64,000 nucleotides of DNA from Rotaria macrura (GCA_900239685.1 OENT01000581.1:31696-95695), one strand, 5' to 3'; counted from the first letter of the stretch, positions 1 to 14,984 are shown. A program made the numbers and translations. The notes: generated by a model from the letters alone, not told the origin.

Positions 1-898
1 AGAAGTGAAGTTAAAACAGGACTTGAACTTAAATGTAATTTATCTTTTGAACATGTCGATAGATCTTTGTTTTTACTAATCTTCACTGAACCATCCTTTG
101 TAACGTATTTATATCGTGTTGTACATACACCAAGTACATCTTCTTCACGTACCTTTACATAGAATATTGATCATATCTTTTTTCTCGAATTCATTTCTAT
201 CTCGATCATAGTTTTCATTGTCGAGAAATACTCACGATATTTTCACCATCAGTGTATACTGGCGAATAAACTTGAAGTGCACTTAATATGCCTTTGATAA
301 AATTAACATGATCAACTTTAGCCGATGCATCAGCTTCAAGAGCAACAACGAAACCATCAACCCATCGAAAACGAACAACAATATTTTCGAGTTCTTTCTG
401 AGCTGGTGATGAAACGGTTGATTGATCTTCATCTTGTGTTTCACTTATTTCAACATTTCGAAGCTATTAATATGATCGTGAGTACAATAAATAGCATAAA
501 ATATTTAGAACTTCTACCTGAAGTGCATAATTACAATCGCCTAAACTTTTGATGTGTACATCAGTTGTTATTTCATTTTTTAAATCGAATTGAGCATTGG
601 CAACCGATAATTTCACTTCAGTCGTATATTTGTAGACTAGTGAGCCTTGACCGGGTGCAATAAGTTGAGCTATAGAATATATCAATGAGAAAAAGAAAAT
701 AGATAAATACTACTGAATGAATTCATGTATAATAACGTACCGGACGAACATATCGGATCAACATTAACAGAAGATAATGGTGCTGCTGACGCTCGATAAA
801 CTAAAACGATTTAAAACATGAATGATTATTCGAAAATAATTCTGAATCTTACCGAGCAACAAGACCAAACTATAGCAGAGCTTTAAAGATGCTGCCAT
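1..898 (-). CDS. vitellogenin-type large lipid transfer protein, N-terminal part (runs off the window)
   Basis: Secreted yolk/lipid-carrier family (vitellogenin, apolipophorin, apoB, MTP). Five exons join in phase on the minus strand: 853-898, 741-800, 518-669, 236-463 and 1-152. The first encodes a start (MAASLKLC...) and a Leu-rich signal peptide. The lipovitellin N-domain follows: LVYKYTTEVKLSVANAQ is the first strand region, GDCNYALQ carries a Cys, and VVRFRWVDGFV plus KGILSALQVY match the family's 'rF.w.dG' and 'KrgilS.lQ' blocks. Exon 5 holds EEDVLGVCTTRY, the diagnostic 'E.DvlG.C.T.Y' motif with the conserved disulfide Cys. The rest of the protein lies left of base 1. I cannot tell vitellogenin from an apolipophorin-like paralogue with only about 210 residues visible. 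All introns are short (51-83 nt). Confidence 0.85.
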
Positions 899-3421
899 GA
901 ACAGATCTTTATGTGTAATTAAACACTATAATACGTTTATCTGTTAAATACCGATATGTGTCTTCTATTTGTTCTAGAATGGTTAAAAGGAGAGACAGTT
1001 ACTGATCAAAACTGACGTTTATATAGGCGATGGTTTTGTTTATTTTTCTCTTTTTACCGCTTAGTACAGTAACTGATAAGGATTGTAGCAGTTGCGTTCT
1101 GATGAAAGTAGTCTATAATAAGAAGAAGAGAAAAAAGAGAAAAAAGAGAAATATAAATCTAAAGTGTCTCTCTCCCTCCCTATATCATTCCCTTGATATG
1201 TACACGATAGTCCTATGTTATCTTTTAATAAATCAGCATGTACATATTATTTATGTTAGTGAATAATCGCTAATGTTGTTTTCGTGACAGACTTAAATAG
1301 ATGATCCTATATGTTTATCTTAGACAGTCATCTTGTCTAGTTATATAAATATAGGCGTCGGATTCTAACCTAATCTTAAATAGCTCGAACGTTTATGGAC
1401 TACGTAATCAATGATATAGACCTAGTAGTCCTAGTAGTGGTTGTATTTATTTAGAGTATGATAGAGAAAAAGAAAAATGACATGAATATCTATTTATCAA
1501 CAGAGTGAACTACTTGAACAGTGCAGAAGTTAACTGCTTATCTCAATCAATATATATTTTTCCATATCTTAAGTATTGGCTGAGAGCGAACAACAGTTGT
1601 ACTGTTGATTAGTCAGTTTTATGATATGCACACACGCTGATATCGATTTTGTACACAATGATTGATTGTGTGTGCAAATAAATGGACAAGTTTATTCTTT
1701 GCTTTGTTTTATTCTCGCTCTCTCTCTCTGTTTTATGATAAAATGAACGAATAGTTAAACAATCATAAGAGTTTTATGTACCGATACGTTTTTAAAAGGA
1801 ATATTTCAGACATATGGTTTCGTTAATTATTTGAGAAGTAAATTGCTTTTTGTTTGTAATAAGAACATGTTATGAAGCACATCAATAAACGTTTGTTTAC
1901 TTGCTCGCAAATATAAGCTGTACTTTGGAATAATGTATTGTCGACCTTTACATGATGATAATCGTTTCTGTAACTTAGATTGAGAACTTTTAGACAAGTC
2001 ATGTACAACCGATCTATCCTATTTCTCTTATCTATTCATGGCGACTCCTTCATCGAGTCCTATCATTAACTAGGAAATCTCTTGCGATGAATGATTTCCC
2101 TTATATGTGAGATCTAACAGTTACACTATCCTGTAGCAACTGTTCTAACTTCGTTTCTTTACAATCATTCTACAAGAAGATTAATACAAGGGGAAAAAAT
2201 GATATTAGTCTGTCATCTCATGGCCTGTTGACGACAAACCCATTGAAACTCCATAGAAAGCAAAAGTTTATGTCCAAAAATGTTATTAAAAAAATGATTG
2301 GTCTGATTATGATTCCAAACATCGGCTGACTGTTGCTACTATGTCTATCATTTTTAAACATAGAGAATAAAATATTCTCGATGCTAATCTTATGTAATCT
2401 AGCATGAGTGAGACGCATTTTGAATTACAATTATCACTAGTCGTTATCTTTGATATTGCATTAGACTTTTGAAGCACAAGTGCACATTATTTCTTTGTGA
2501 GCCGAATAGAACGATTGGTATATTTGGTTAAGTTATCTACGGTTATCTCACACACACACATATGTATGGATGCTCTTTCTCGTTGATGATAAAAAAGTGC
2601 ATCCATTCTATTGAGCTTCGTCATATTGAGACCAGCTGAGTTACTATGTTATCGAAAATGTTTTCTTATCTTCATTTCTCAAAGAATCAATTCATAGCAC
2701 GCTCGTTCATAGTCATTTTAGGAAGACTTTTCTTCCTGATGATTATTTACCAGTTAAATCATCCGGAAAGAGAATTATACTCTAACTAACTTGGAATATT
2801 TACACTTAGTATGATATTCAAATCTGTACTTTTTTTACATATACACATATAATCAATTGAATAAGAAAATTTTCTTAGTATGACTATGTATAATGTGTGA
2901 GATTATGATAAATATTTTCATAGATCTTTTGAAATGAGATCATTGATTCTCGAATAATAAACATATATGTTGTTGAGTTACAGTTAGTTTTCTCTCGATT
3001 TCATTATTATGAGATAAACTCGATCGTAATCCACTGATGTGATTTGTATTACAAAGTACAGCTGATGATTTTCCTTATCGTTTTGTTTATTGTGCAAAAA
3101 AAAGTGCAAGAAAAAAAAAAGGTTATTCTCGTTTACATCAATATGAAAAAAAAATGGTTTATAAGCAATATAGTTTTCTTTTTATATGAAGCGATCATAC
3201 AAAGTAGAACAAACGAGACACTACAGTATCAAAAAGACAAGATTAAATTGATGGAGTGCTGAGTTCTCAGAATGTTCACAGGTATACAGACAGTACGAAA
3301 ATGGAAAAGAATAAAACTAAGTTGAATGTGTAAAAAAAAGGTGAATAACATATAAATGTACAAGTTTTTTCCAGTTTCATTCAGTTAATTTTTTCTATAC
3401 AAAAAGAAAACGTGCTTCATT
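899..3421. other. intergenic, no gene recognised
   Basis: AT-rich spacer between the divergent-facing 5' end of the vitellogenin-type gene and the 3' end of PCM1. Open frames are short, lack splice-consistent continuations and resemble no family. It should contain the vitellogenin promoter, but I see no convincing TATA box or other site. A short direct repeat of 'ccTAGTAGT' type lies near 1420-1440. Confidence 0.6.
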
Positions 3422-6400
3422 TTATGATTCAGCAACGTCTTGAGTTTCATCTGTTTGTGCTTCATTTTCCGGTAAAGAATTATCAACATTTTGTTCATGA
3501 TTATTTGTTGAATGATGAACAATAACATATTCATGTCCATTTGTATTAAGTTCAGTTGACGATGAATGTTCATCTTGATTCACATTTATTTCTTGACGAG
3601 ACACAGCTGTTTCTAATTCACTATCTTTGTTTTCTTCTTGATCCGAATCATTATCTTCTTCATCACTACCGATTCTATTCGAATTAGAAATTCATCGTAA
3701 AGCATATGACAAATGATAAGATTGATGTCAAATGAAACAAACGAAAATTTGTTTGAACATCTGTGTAGTTTCATAATGATGTTTCTTAATGCATATATAT
3801 ATGCATATCCATTAGACAATCATATTCGCGTCTATACCGTAATGTATATTATGTCTCTCGAGCTGTCTGGATGAGGCGAGCAACCTATCATTTATACTTC
3901 TTATCACAAACATCGTTGAAATTTGTATGATGAAAATTTTAACAAGATTCAAATCATTTCATTCATTATATGCAGGGATTTAAAATTTAGAAGAAAAAAA
4001 CATACATTACTTAATACTTAGCAAAATCTGTAGTATCCAATAGTGTATATTTAGATCAAATCATAATTATAGAATTCTTCTCTTCCGTTTGATAGCATAA
4101 TTCTGAACACTACAAATATGTAACAATGAGGCTACTTAGAAAAATTCATAGAATAAGCTTGAACTTGTTGAAATGTTTTGGTGAGTTTTTTTTTAAAACT
4201 CAAATCGAACTTTATATAATCGCATGTGAACGAGAGAGCTAGCTGAGTAGGACTGCTAAGAAGACCATCTACTATACTTCGATTAGGAATATCCTTAATG
4301 CGAGATGAATGGTTAATTTAAATACCGAACACTTATGTTTTGTTTTCAAGTAAATCTCTAACTACAAACAGATGATCGAATGCTATGCTGACTCAATAGA
4401 GAAGAAAAACTTTCGTGTAATCGATTGGAAAAAATAAAATGACGCTTAAATTATTTGAGCAACATTTTCGAACTATGGATGAAATAAATTTATCAATAAA
4501 CTTATGAGTATGGTTTCCTTTCTACATAATCTTGCCATATGCCGCATGAAAACTCATTCGATGCACTACATCTAGTTTTCAGATGGCACTGGACTTTTTT
4601 TTATTTGTGAATGCACACTTTCATAGTTACTCTGATTTTTACACTAACACATGGTGCTGTACGAATCAATGTCGATCTACTTATCGTTATCTTACGTAAT
4701 TCAAATCAAGGTAGCTACAGATACACGCATGGTTTCTACTTTGAACTTTATCATTTATTCTTTGTACAACCTTGGTAGTGTTCGAAGTTCGCAGCCAGAT
4801 ATAAAACTGAATCACAAAGTAATACGAAATTATATGATAGAACTAAGTAGCATTAGAATAAATCCCATTTTACTATATCATGTCAATCATTTCCGTAGGA
4901 TCAATTACTATTGAAAAACGTTATGTCGTTGCTCACTATGTATATCTAGACGAATTCTCCACACTATCTAAAGATCGTGCTTCTATCGGATTTTAAATAT
5001 TTAACTGAATATTCTTCACAGATATCTTCTATCGAATGGTATAAATATTGTAGTTCTCAATTACCAAACGCTCTTTTTACATACTGAACTACTTGAGAAT
5101 CTTCTAGTGACTACGAACGTGAGATAAGTGACAAAATGATACTGTTCAAAAGATAAATCAAGTACATTAGATACATGCTGGATTCTAATACTATACCAGC
5201 ATGAAAATTGTTTTGTTTTTTTTCAAGTTAAAAATTTTGAAGTAAGACTCGATATTTTCTTTTTCTTCTATTCTAATGCTACGTCCAAAACAACTAGTTC
5301 CTCGTCACAGACTGATCTACTAGTAAATTGTTCCATTATGACAGAATTCAAGTTGTCTAACATTATTGACATCGAACAATTATTTACAAACAATAAGAGT
5401 TGAAAAGTTCATAATGACCTCATCGAATTCCGTAGCACCGATGAAATTAGTCGAAAGAAAATTTTTGACAAACAACAAAGGCAAGGTTCCTCGTCACGTA
5501 CTATTCCTCACTGACGTTTCATTTTAAAAGTATGTATTTTAAAAAATAGAATACTTCTCTGTATCATAAACAATTATTTTTTGCGCGATAAATCTTCTAC
5601 CGAGCATATCTATCTGACGCAGTGCATATGTGACGAACTAGATGGATGCACGTACATGCTCGTTAATAATTTGAGGCATTTAGATTCTTTGAATAAGTCT
5701 GTTCTAAAAAATAGGCGTTCACTAGCAGCTATGAATTATCGAAATTTTTACATGCATTATCCTATTACTTCGAATATTATTTAAGAAAAATGCCATCATA
5801 CATACAATGTTAACGGTCGATTTTCTGATTCAGCCAATTCAATGTGATATTTATTATCATTTTCTCCATCGTCAACAAATGATGCTTGTTGTGTATGATG
5901 TCGAACTGATGACTCATACTAGAATACAAATATTCTATTGTGTATTAGAATGTTTATTCTTTTTTAATATTTTCTATTGTATTACCAAATTTGAATAATC
6001 ATCTTGTTGTTTAATTAACGGCTCTGTCATTTGTTCATTCCTATTTGTTGTTTGAATATTATTTGAATTTTGATATATTTTATATTTAACCAATTCATCA
6101 AAACCAATATCAGATATATCACGCATTAGATCATTAGCACATTCAAGAATTCTGAAAAATAAAAAATTGATCTTTATAGATAATTATTCGGATTTGTTTT
6201 ATATTTCTATGTGTATTACGGTGTTCCACGATATTTTTCAATTGTTTTTTCGATTAATTCCGAAAATTGACATCGAAAAAGACGAACTAATTGTGCTGCA
6301 TCTGGTTGTTGTTGAAATGAGAATAGGATATGCTCACGAATATGATTAAGAATCGATTGACTACATAAATCATTGACATGTAATCTTATAAATCTAATGT

Positions 6401-9400
6401 CCGAAAGAGAAAATTTCTTTTTCTTATATTTCTTATATACTTAATTAATAACATACGGAATTAACTCAGCCATGACGGTTTTTATTTGTTTATGAAGTTT
6501 TTTTACATCAATATTATTGAAATCCTGAAACCATGAGAAACAATAAATATGAAATGGAAATTTTCTCTTGTTCTGAATTTGAAACATACATGTGTTGTCG
6601 TTGTATAATAAGCTGACGGTTGAATATTGTATATTGTTGTTGAAAAATCATTGGGCTGTTGTTCATTTTCACTATCATCATCATCGAATCTCGTTTGTTG
6701 TAATCGATGATCGTAATTAAATAATTGAGATTTAGTATGGCTATTTTCACAATCGTTTGATATTGGCCGTCGACGAATAATAAATGATTTTGCATGATTT
6801 TCTTTTGATGAATTACGATGATAATTAGATGTTATTTCATATTCATCCGATGATGGTTTAGAACGTAAGTTTATCGGCTTTGGCGATGATAAACGCTTGC
6901 CACCATATCCTATTTAATGAAAAAATAAATAGATAAACGGATACATTTCTTTTTCTCAGATATGGAATCTCCATAGATAGAGATAATGTATACGGTCAAT
7001 GTGAAATATACTCAAGATAAAAGAAAAATAGGATGCGCCTTCAAATGAAACCCTATCCTCTGATAAAAGTCATCAATTCACTTATTATTCTAATCATAAA
7101 TAGCCATCAATGAGATTAGTGAAACTATGTTTCCATATATTTTTTGTTATCAAATGACAAAAAAAATTGCCTTACAAATTTAAAATTTCTATTTCTCGAT
7201 CCTAGATCGTTGTCATCAAATCATAGAATATCTTACAGCAATGTTAGTATTCGATATTTCAAGAGAAACATATACTTCTTTTTAAAGTGAAAATTTCGAA
7301 GTGTTCTTAGGGTCTATGAGAGCTCGTCAATGACGATGTAATACTTTGTTTGACGAATCATACGTAATGACCTCCTCCCATCATGTAACAAGGCGACACA
7401 CAGTTCATGTACGTCTACAATTATAACCTAGAATAAACACGACAAGAACTCTCAACAACGAAAACATTCGATATTAGAATCAAAATTGAATTTCAATGTC
7501 ACACTTTTACTATTTGCTAGAACGAAACCTGCTTGAAGTGTTTTTCTTAATGGATAAATATTTGCGTTGACAAAATTTTAAAACTAACAATCATCAATAA
7601 GTGGATGTAAATTTCAACGTTTGTATACATGTCTAGAGAAAATTAAGTACGTATTCATTCCAATGAGCCACTATTCTCTACAGATTCAAGAAAAAGAAAT
7701 CCATTAGCTCATGAAAATTCTCTGATACAATTCACAACGAAAGAATGAATCTTACAAAACAAAACAATCGATGTTTTACTTTCCCTAGATATTGTTACAA
7801 TGGACAGAAAAAAAACGTTCGACTACCTATAGAAAATTTCTGATGGCATACAAAATGAAGTTAGTTATTATAGTCACTTTTTGAATGAGATGTAAAAACG
7901 AAAAAAAATATTCATCAGTCTGACTGAAACAACGTAGTAATACCAAGATGAACATCATTCTCCAAAATTTTAATTCACTTGAAATTAACAATAATAACTA
8001 ATACTAAAGAGCGCATTGAAGATATCTTCGCAAGCTTTCAACTTGTCATTAAATATTGATTACTTTAGGTATCTAGAAGTCAGTGAGGTAGAAAAAGTCC
8101 TCCTCGTTAGCTAAGATTTCTTTCGAATTAATCTCGAACTTTTTCTATTTCCTTTCGCATTATGATAATATTGGAAGAAAACAATAGATAAAAATCTATT
8201 GATTGATTGATTTAAGTTGTCGGACAATCAATTTTATAACTACGAATCTTGTAGAAAATTTCTGTGTTTTTTTTATATATGAGAAAAGGACTGTGCTTTT
8301 AAACTTATTGTTGGTCATCATCAATGAGTTTGAAGCATTGTTGAATGAGACTCTTTCAAATTGATCAACTTCTGTGAATTGTCTGCACTATTTTTTTTCT
8401 AGTCAAATATTCCTAGATGTTCTACAAAATCGTAGAGAAATTTCCAGAGAATAGTCATGTATTCTTTTTTTTATTTTAATAATTACCATTTCTGTCTTGT
8501 TTAATCGGTGTTCGTTCCATATTGTTTTCTGTTAAATGAATGGCTGTTTGTTGTCCCGTACTTTGACTATTGAACGATGTTTTACTAGAATTTTCAAATT
8601 TATTATTTGCTGCTAATATATTATTATCGTTCTGCATATCATCGTATCGTGAACGGGGTTTTGAACGTATAGGTTTGATTTGATCCAAACTATAAATTGA
8701 ATCTTTGGAATTATCTCTTGAATATGAATTTGCTTTATAATTATAACGATCATCATGTGATGATAATGACGATGTTAAACGATTATTTTCTGTTTGTAAT
8801 GCATTGATTTCTGATTGTAACATAGCTATTTCACGATAAGCTGTATTTAAATTAACGATAAGACCTTGTGTAAGAACTTGTTGTTGAAGTTGATTAAATA
8901 CTGGATCATTTGTACTTGATATTGTTGACGATGGTGCTGTTGTATTTGTAGCAGCTTTAATATGTTCTTCGATGTGTTGATTAAACGATTTTTGTTCTTG
9001 AATAAATGTTGATAAACAACGACATATTTCGCGCATTTGTGAACTTAATTCATCGGTTGAACCTGCCTTTTTATTATTCAATATATTTTGTTCATGTTCA
9101 GCAACGATATCTTCTGGTGCATGAAAATTCTTTAAGAAAGAAACAGATATATATATATATATATACATGACTCTTCTGTCTGAAGTACGGTATAACTTCG
9201 AGTTCGTTAGATGATTATAAGATTCTATAAGGTTAATGGATGGCAAGACTCACTAGATAATAAGATTGTCATTGCCTTGTTAGGGTTAAGATTTTTCTAC
9301 TTTTCTCCATAAACATAGATGACTTAGATATAATAGAAATGCGTGTATATTTGTTAACATATTTTAGTGACAACGCTAGAAACTTTTTCTTTTCAAATAA

Positions 9401-12400
9401 AACGAAATTCTTCAGTTTTACTATCGTCTAGAGAATGTGTCAATTCTTCTTGATAGAAGTAGATGATAGAAAAGAAAAGTTTCTCATATCTATGTATTCT
9501 AGTTCAAAAAAAAATAAATATAACATACGCCTTGTTTAATTCGAGGTTGAATTTCATCATCTGAAATTGAATTAAAGTAATAAAGATAATGATTATAATT
9601 CGATAAGAAATTTTTACCACTCTCTTCATCGTTAATTTCTTCTCCATCACCCGATTCATATTCAAAGCGATACAATTCTGAATCATCATCGTCCTCTTCA
9701 TTTCCATTATTATCTGCATCTAGTTCGTTTTGATTGTTCGGTACATAAGATGGTCGAATATTTTTCGAATTGTTTAATTTATCTTCGTATGTATTCGTTG
9801 GTTTGTTGGATTCTTTTACATTATTATTAAATTGATTAAGCGATTGAGTGTCATTTGTTGTTTCTAGTTAAGATTCAAACGAAAGATATGCATGTGAGAC
9901 TGAAGATCGAAAAGTTAGTTTTTAAAAAGAAAACCTTTTTTATTTTGTACGGGTGGTGTTGTCATACTCTGATGTAAGGATGCTATTTGATCTTTAATTG
10001 TATGTAAACGTTGACGAGATTCAATTAAACGTTCAATTTCACGATGTTGTGCTGCCATTTTAGCATCAGCGTAAGTGTTACGGTTTGTAATCATTGTAGG
10101 TTGTTCGGTCAGTTTAGGTGAAAGAATACTTGATAGAAGTGATGCTTTAGCATTTATATTTGTTGTTTGTGTTTGTTGAGATGAAACTGGAGTATATTGA
10201 TATTGATTGTTATTGTATTCGTACATGTTAGTATTGTTTTTGTTTTTGGAAGATGATTGAACTGGAGTTGAGCTAGTAGATGAAGAACATTGATCAGGTT
10301 CGATTTTTTTAACCATTTGTTGAAGACGAGTCAATGCAGATTTAGCTTCTTCTAATTCTCTGAAAAATAAAAAAGCATGTGTGTATAAATATATATATAT
10401 ATATAGAGTGATATTTGTTATGTTCGATAAGAAATTTTGCTTTACGTATCGTATTAGATCTAAAGTTTTGTTTCTAAATAACAACGGAATGTTAGAAGTA
10501 GAATGATATTGAGAAAATTATCGTTCTCATATCTATTCTATTATTTCTAATAGTTTACCATTAGAATCTTTTGAGTAGAACGAAGCGCGCACCATTTATT
10601 GGATGTTCTGCAACCAGAACCAATTCGATTTCCATCGCCAGAAAGAGAAAACTGATAATGTGATTCTACATTTTCTTCTTAAATGGACATTGATTTATGT
10701 TTAGAATTTCATCATTGTCCGTATTTTTTTATTCTTCAGTTATACAACTATTCGTTATTTTGTTCAGTCGAATAATTTATTTATATAAATTTATTATCTA
10801 TTCGAAAAAACCTGCCTCATCATGTTATCCCTTACGCAATATAGTTCATCCCATGCAATTATAATGAATTTTGATTCCTTTGATATTTAGAGTGCTATTA
10901 TATATCATCATTTCCTATTTCATAAACGTAACTAACACCTGATCTAGCAGTAAGAATATTATCGAAATGACTACAATAATCGGAAATTTTGAATTTATTC
11001 ATACCTAAAAAAATCGTGGAGCTTAAGTTCAAGTTAATTTTTTTGCCTTTGAAGCATAAATATATATTTATTAGCTACATATTATTAAATTACAAGAAAA
11101 TATTTTCTTCTCTCTAGTCTCATCGAACTCAACTCGTACTTCTCATTTCAGTCCATCAATATTTATCTAAATTTTATGAATAGTAAAACAATCTGTAGAA
11201 TATGATTCATTTTCGATATCAAGTAAATTCGTCGATTACTTACAACCGTTTCACTGCTAATTCACTAGATAATTTATCTAGAGATTTAGGATTTGTATCA
11301 TTGCTATTATTATTATTATTATTATTATTCGTTATGTTTGATACTGGCTTTTGTCGTTCTTGCATAAGAAGTTTCTTTAAACGTTTTGCATCATCTGCTG
11401 GAATAGGAGTTTCTTCATAAACTGTTGTTTCTTCTTCTTGTTGATCCATGAGATCTAATTGATAGAATGTTACAATTTGTTCCAATTCGTTCAGTTGTTC
11501 ACGAACGTGTTCTAAATTCTTTGAACGATTTTGACTTGGTGGTGGTGGCGGTAATGCTTTTCTTGGTGGACTAAAAATCAAACATTAGAAAACAATATCT
11601 TTATGATTGTATTAATGACTACGATCTTCTTTTTCTATTTTGAAGCAGCATAAAGATTTTGGCGAGTTATGAATAAGTCTAAAATGACTTCATTTTTAGA
11701 ATATCATATTTCTATTATGTCTTTTACAGAAGCAGCCATTTCTTCATAGATTTTGTAATTCAAATTTCAATCTTAAACTTTGCTCATATCCATGAATGAA
11801 TTGCAAGGATTCATGGTTAAAGTTTTAATCTTTGAAAGATAGATTTTTCTCATAATGTATATATATATATCAGAAATCAATCTATGTAAAGAAAAATATT
11901 CGAGACTTTGCAGAGTAAGTCACTCTCGTTGAGATATGTATGTTAAGTTTCGAGTTGAAAATCAAATATTGTCTGTAAGATAAACGAGAACATTTTGCTA
12001 AAATATCTAGTAGAAAAACGACATCACAGATAGCTTCAAGTATCAAATGATGAATGTCAAGGAAACTTTCACCATGTACAGCTCGAGCATAGAGTTCAAC
12101 AAAAAAAAATAGAGGAATACTAAGCTCGTTAAGTGCTTTTCTTGCTAATTGATGAAATCTTTTATGGAAACAAATGACATGCAAATGTAGTATCGGCTTT
12201 GTCCCTTATCCGTACTCTTCGATAATGACCTTAAGTTTCGTAGTTTTCCTAGTAGTTTAGACACATGAGAAGAACGAGTCTTTTCAGCACAATGATTTTA
12301 CTCATTGATTGGAAAAAAAGAATATTACTTTTTTATTTCTTGTACTTCGACTTGATGTTTTTGTTCATAAAGACTTCGAAGTAATTTTAATCTGAATTGA

Positions 12401-14984
12401 TGAAAAAATCAAATTATTCACTAAGATCATTTTAATATGTACATACCGATCACGTAGATTATTTATATCAGATAAAAGATCATTTTCTGATAAGATTTCC
12501 TTGCGTTCTGTAGTTTTCTTACTGACTAATTGTTGCTGTTCGATTAAACGTTGTTCTGAACGTTTTTTTAACGCAAGCAAAGCTCGTTTTTGACCTTGCA
12601 AAGCTCGAAGCTTAAAAGAAAAAAGAAACGAAGAAATGATTAGAACATAAGTATAATACTTTAAGAAATAATCGAAGGTTCTTTTTTTCCCTTTACTTGT
12701 TCTTTTTGAAGCATTAAATTTCTTTCAATCTCTTTTTCACTTTCAACATCACTTGCCTCGTCACCTGACTAAAAATCAACGATTAAATTTCAAAAAAATT
12801 CTCTTTGTTCCTACTGTTAATTGTTGATCTTTCCAATTGAGTGTATCACTTTTAAGACTACCAACAAGTGAATCATAATTTGAGTTATCATTACGAGTAT
12901 TTTGTTCTGTATCCGATGTGTTAACTGTTGGCGGAACAGTTGGAGTTGGTGGAATGATGGACTGTGGTGTAAAGCCTATTTTACTTTCGATACGTGGACG
13001 AACTGGAGATCGAACATTACGACGAGACGAGATATCATCCTGATTGAAATCAATGGACATAGTTTTGTTCTCAGTTTTGCTTGTTTTTTTTTTATACATA
13101 CATCCTCATCTTCATTTTCATCATTGTCATCCACTTCATCATCGACCTCATCGTCCTCCTCGTCATCATTAGATCGATTAGCTGTATTCGTTGGCATTGA
13201 GTGATGAGAAGTAGAGATTTTATCAATTAATTCCGCTTTTTCTTTATTGGTCAACTAAATACAGATCATGGCATGCAGTCGTTGTTAATTCAAAGGTGTA
13301 ATTTAAAAGAAAAATATTCTAGGGTAACATTCAAAAATGTTCAGAGATCAAAAAAATGATAAAAACTTACTTTATCTTTCTTATAAGCTTATTAAACTAA
13401 TAAAAGGGAGTTGTAAGTGAATATTTTTAGTTGCTTGCTAATAGAAAAACATGGCCGAATTTAAACTACAAAAGAAAACTCATCAACTATGCATCTTCAG
13501 TACACTAAATTTTCTTTAAATGATCACAAGAATTAAATAATTATTTGGAACTATTGACAAATTATTTTCATCATATTTCAATGAAATCTTTTTGAGACTA
13601 TGAAAAATGTTTTTTATTGTAGAATTTCGGAAACTCAGACCTAATGTTGATATTAGAAAGAATGTCTCCATATTGATAGGTCACCGTTGCCACCAAAACT
13701 ATATGGATTATCTAGAGTTAAATAAAATCTAAATATTTCCATTGCAATTCAAATGTTTAGATTGTTGATCTCGATATATGGGAACGAACGGTTGTTCTTC
13801 AATGAATATTTTAGTGTTGATTTTCTATTTTCTCGGCTAAGTCATTCATACAGAGACAGTTATTGATGAAAATAAAAGATTAGTTTGATATTTTCATTAT
13901 CGTTCGAGTCTGACACAAGAAAATTGAATCTACTTCTATGATGAAATCGAATAAGGCTGATTCGTTTAAAAAATTGTTTGTTGAAAAATTACAATCAATG
14001 GTCAGTATGTCGGTAGCAATGAGCTGAGAAAAATATTTTCGTTATACAAAATCTCCTGAGAATGCCTTTGAATATAACTTTACGAAAAAATTTTCATCCT
14101 CGATACGGTTGTTATGAGATTGATGGAGAATCTACGCGAACTCTTTTTAATGATGATCAATAAGATATTCGATAGCTATTTTCTGTTGAATAGATCACAT
14201 GACATTGATACTACTTCTGTACAAGGACTTATTCAGAGTAATAAAAATTCAAAAAAAGTTGCAATTCAAATGAAGCTTTAGAATATTCTGTTTTGTCTGG
14301 CAACATCTGTGTAGTCATTGCTGACTGTTTTGATTAAGTACAAATAATGACGAAAAGAAACAAGAGAGAATTTATAGATTTACCGTAATTAAATTAAGTA
14401 AGTTAACATAACCAGTTTTTTGTTCTTCCAGATTATCAATGATGATATGTAATTTTTCACATTGTTCTTGACTTCCAGGCTAAATAATGAGTGTAAGAAA
14501 AAATTCCAAGAAAACCTAAGCACATATTTACAACTAAATGTTTAAATTTTTCCATTGATTGAAGCATTGTTTTTGCTTGTTCAATTGAATTTTGAATTTG
14601 TTTTATACGCATAACAATTTTCGATGTTGAGATCTATAATTTGAAGAGCAAAAAAAAATAACGACTTGTTTTTCTTCTCCTTCTTATTTTCTTACTTCTG
14701 ATGATTGATCTTGATCAAACTCTTCATTCGATTTTTGTTTATTTTTTTCTTGAAGTTTTTGTTGCAATAAGCCATTAGCTGACAGTTCACTATCGCTTTC
14801 ATCATCATTCATTTGAATATCATCGTTTTGATAAACTGGTTCAAAGAATGACATCTTGGATAAATGAAAATATTTTATTATTTTTGTGATTAAAAAAAAA
14901 TAAGAAAAAGTCATGTCTTACTTGATTATTTTTTTCCTTATCATTAACTCTAGGAAGATTACGTGTTTTTCGTTTCGGAGGCAT
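3422..14984 (-). CDS. PCM1: pericentriolar material 1 homologue (centriolar satellite scaffold)
   Basis: PCM1 scaffolds centriolar satellites that deliver proteins to centrosomes and cilia. Twenty exons join with consistent phase to 1287 codons plus stop: 14922-14984, 14696-14854, 14532-14633, 14384-14479, 13102-13254, 12815-13039, 12697-12768, 12447-12610, 12329-12391, 11244-11570, 9935-10359, 9618-9863, 9529-9560, 8487-9129, 6590-6909, 6457-6524, 6220-6393, 5986-6151, 5806-5918, 3422-3674. Family blocks in order: CEKLHIIIDNLEEQKTGY, LRALQGQKRALLALKKRSEQ (near-identical to vertebrate LRALQG...LLAL), VREQLNELEQIVTFY, RLHTIKDQIASLHQ, TAYREIAMLQ coiled coil, then the C-terminal domain (LHKQIKTVMAELIP, VNDLCSQSILNHIREHI, ANDLMRDISDIGFDEL) and the acidic GSDEEDNDSDQEEN tail. 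It contains a poly-Asn run and an Asp/Glu run. The vertebrate protein is about 2000 aa; the shortfall is in the middle. Large introns: 3675-5805, 6910-8486, 13255-14383. Confidence 0.93.
11310..11331 (-). repeat. in-frame trinucleotide repeat encoding poly-Asn in PCM1
   Basis: A (TAT/ATT)n tract on the plus strand reads as consecutive AAT Asn codons in PCM1 exon 10 on the minus strand, inside an otherwise Asn/Ser/Thr-rich linker. Its length is likely polymorphic. Confidence 0.7.

Noticed and set aside
4651-4914. 87-codon plus-strand frame in the last PCM1 intron
   Set aside because: Opposite strand, random composition, no splice partners or homology.
11882-12184. 100-codon minus-strand frame inside a PCM1 intron
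   Set aside because: It lies between two PCM1 exons that join in phase without it, and its sequence resembles no family; treated as fortuitous.
12902-13204. 100-codon plus-strand frame with poly-Ser
   Set aside because: Antisense shadow of the PCM1 Asp/Glu-rich exons.
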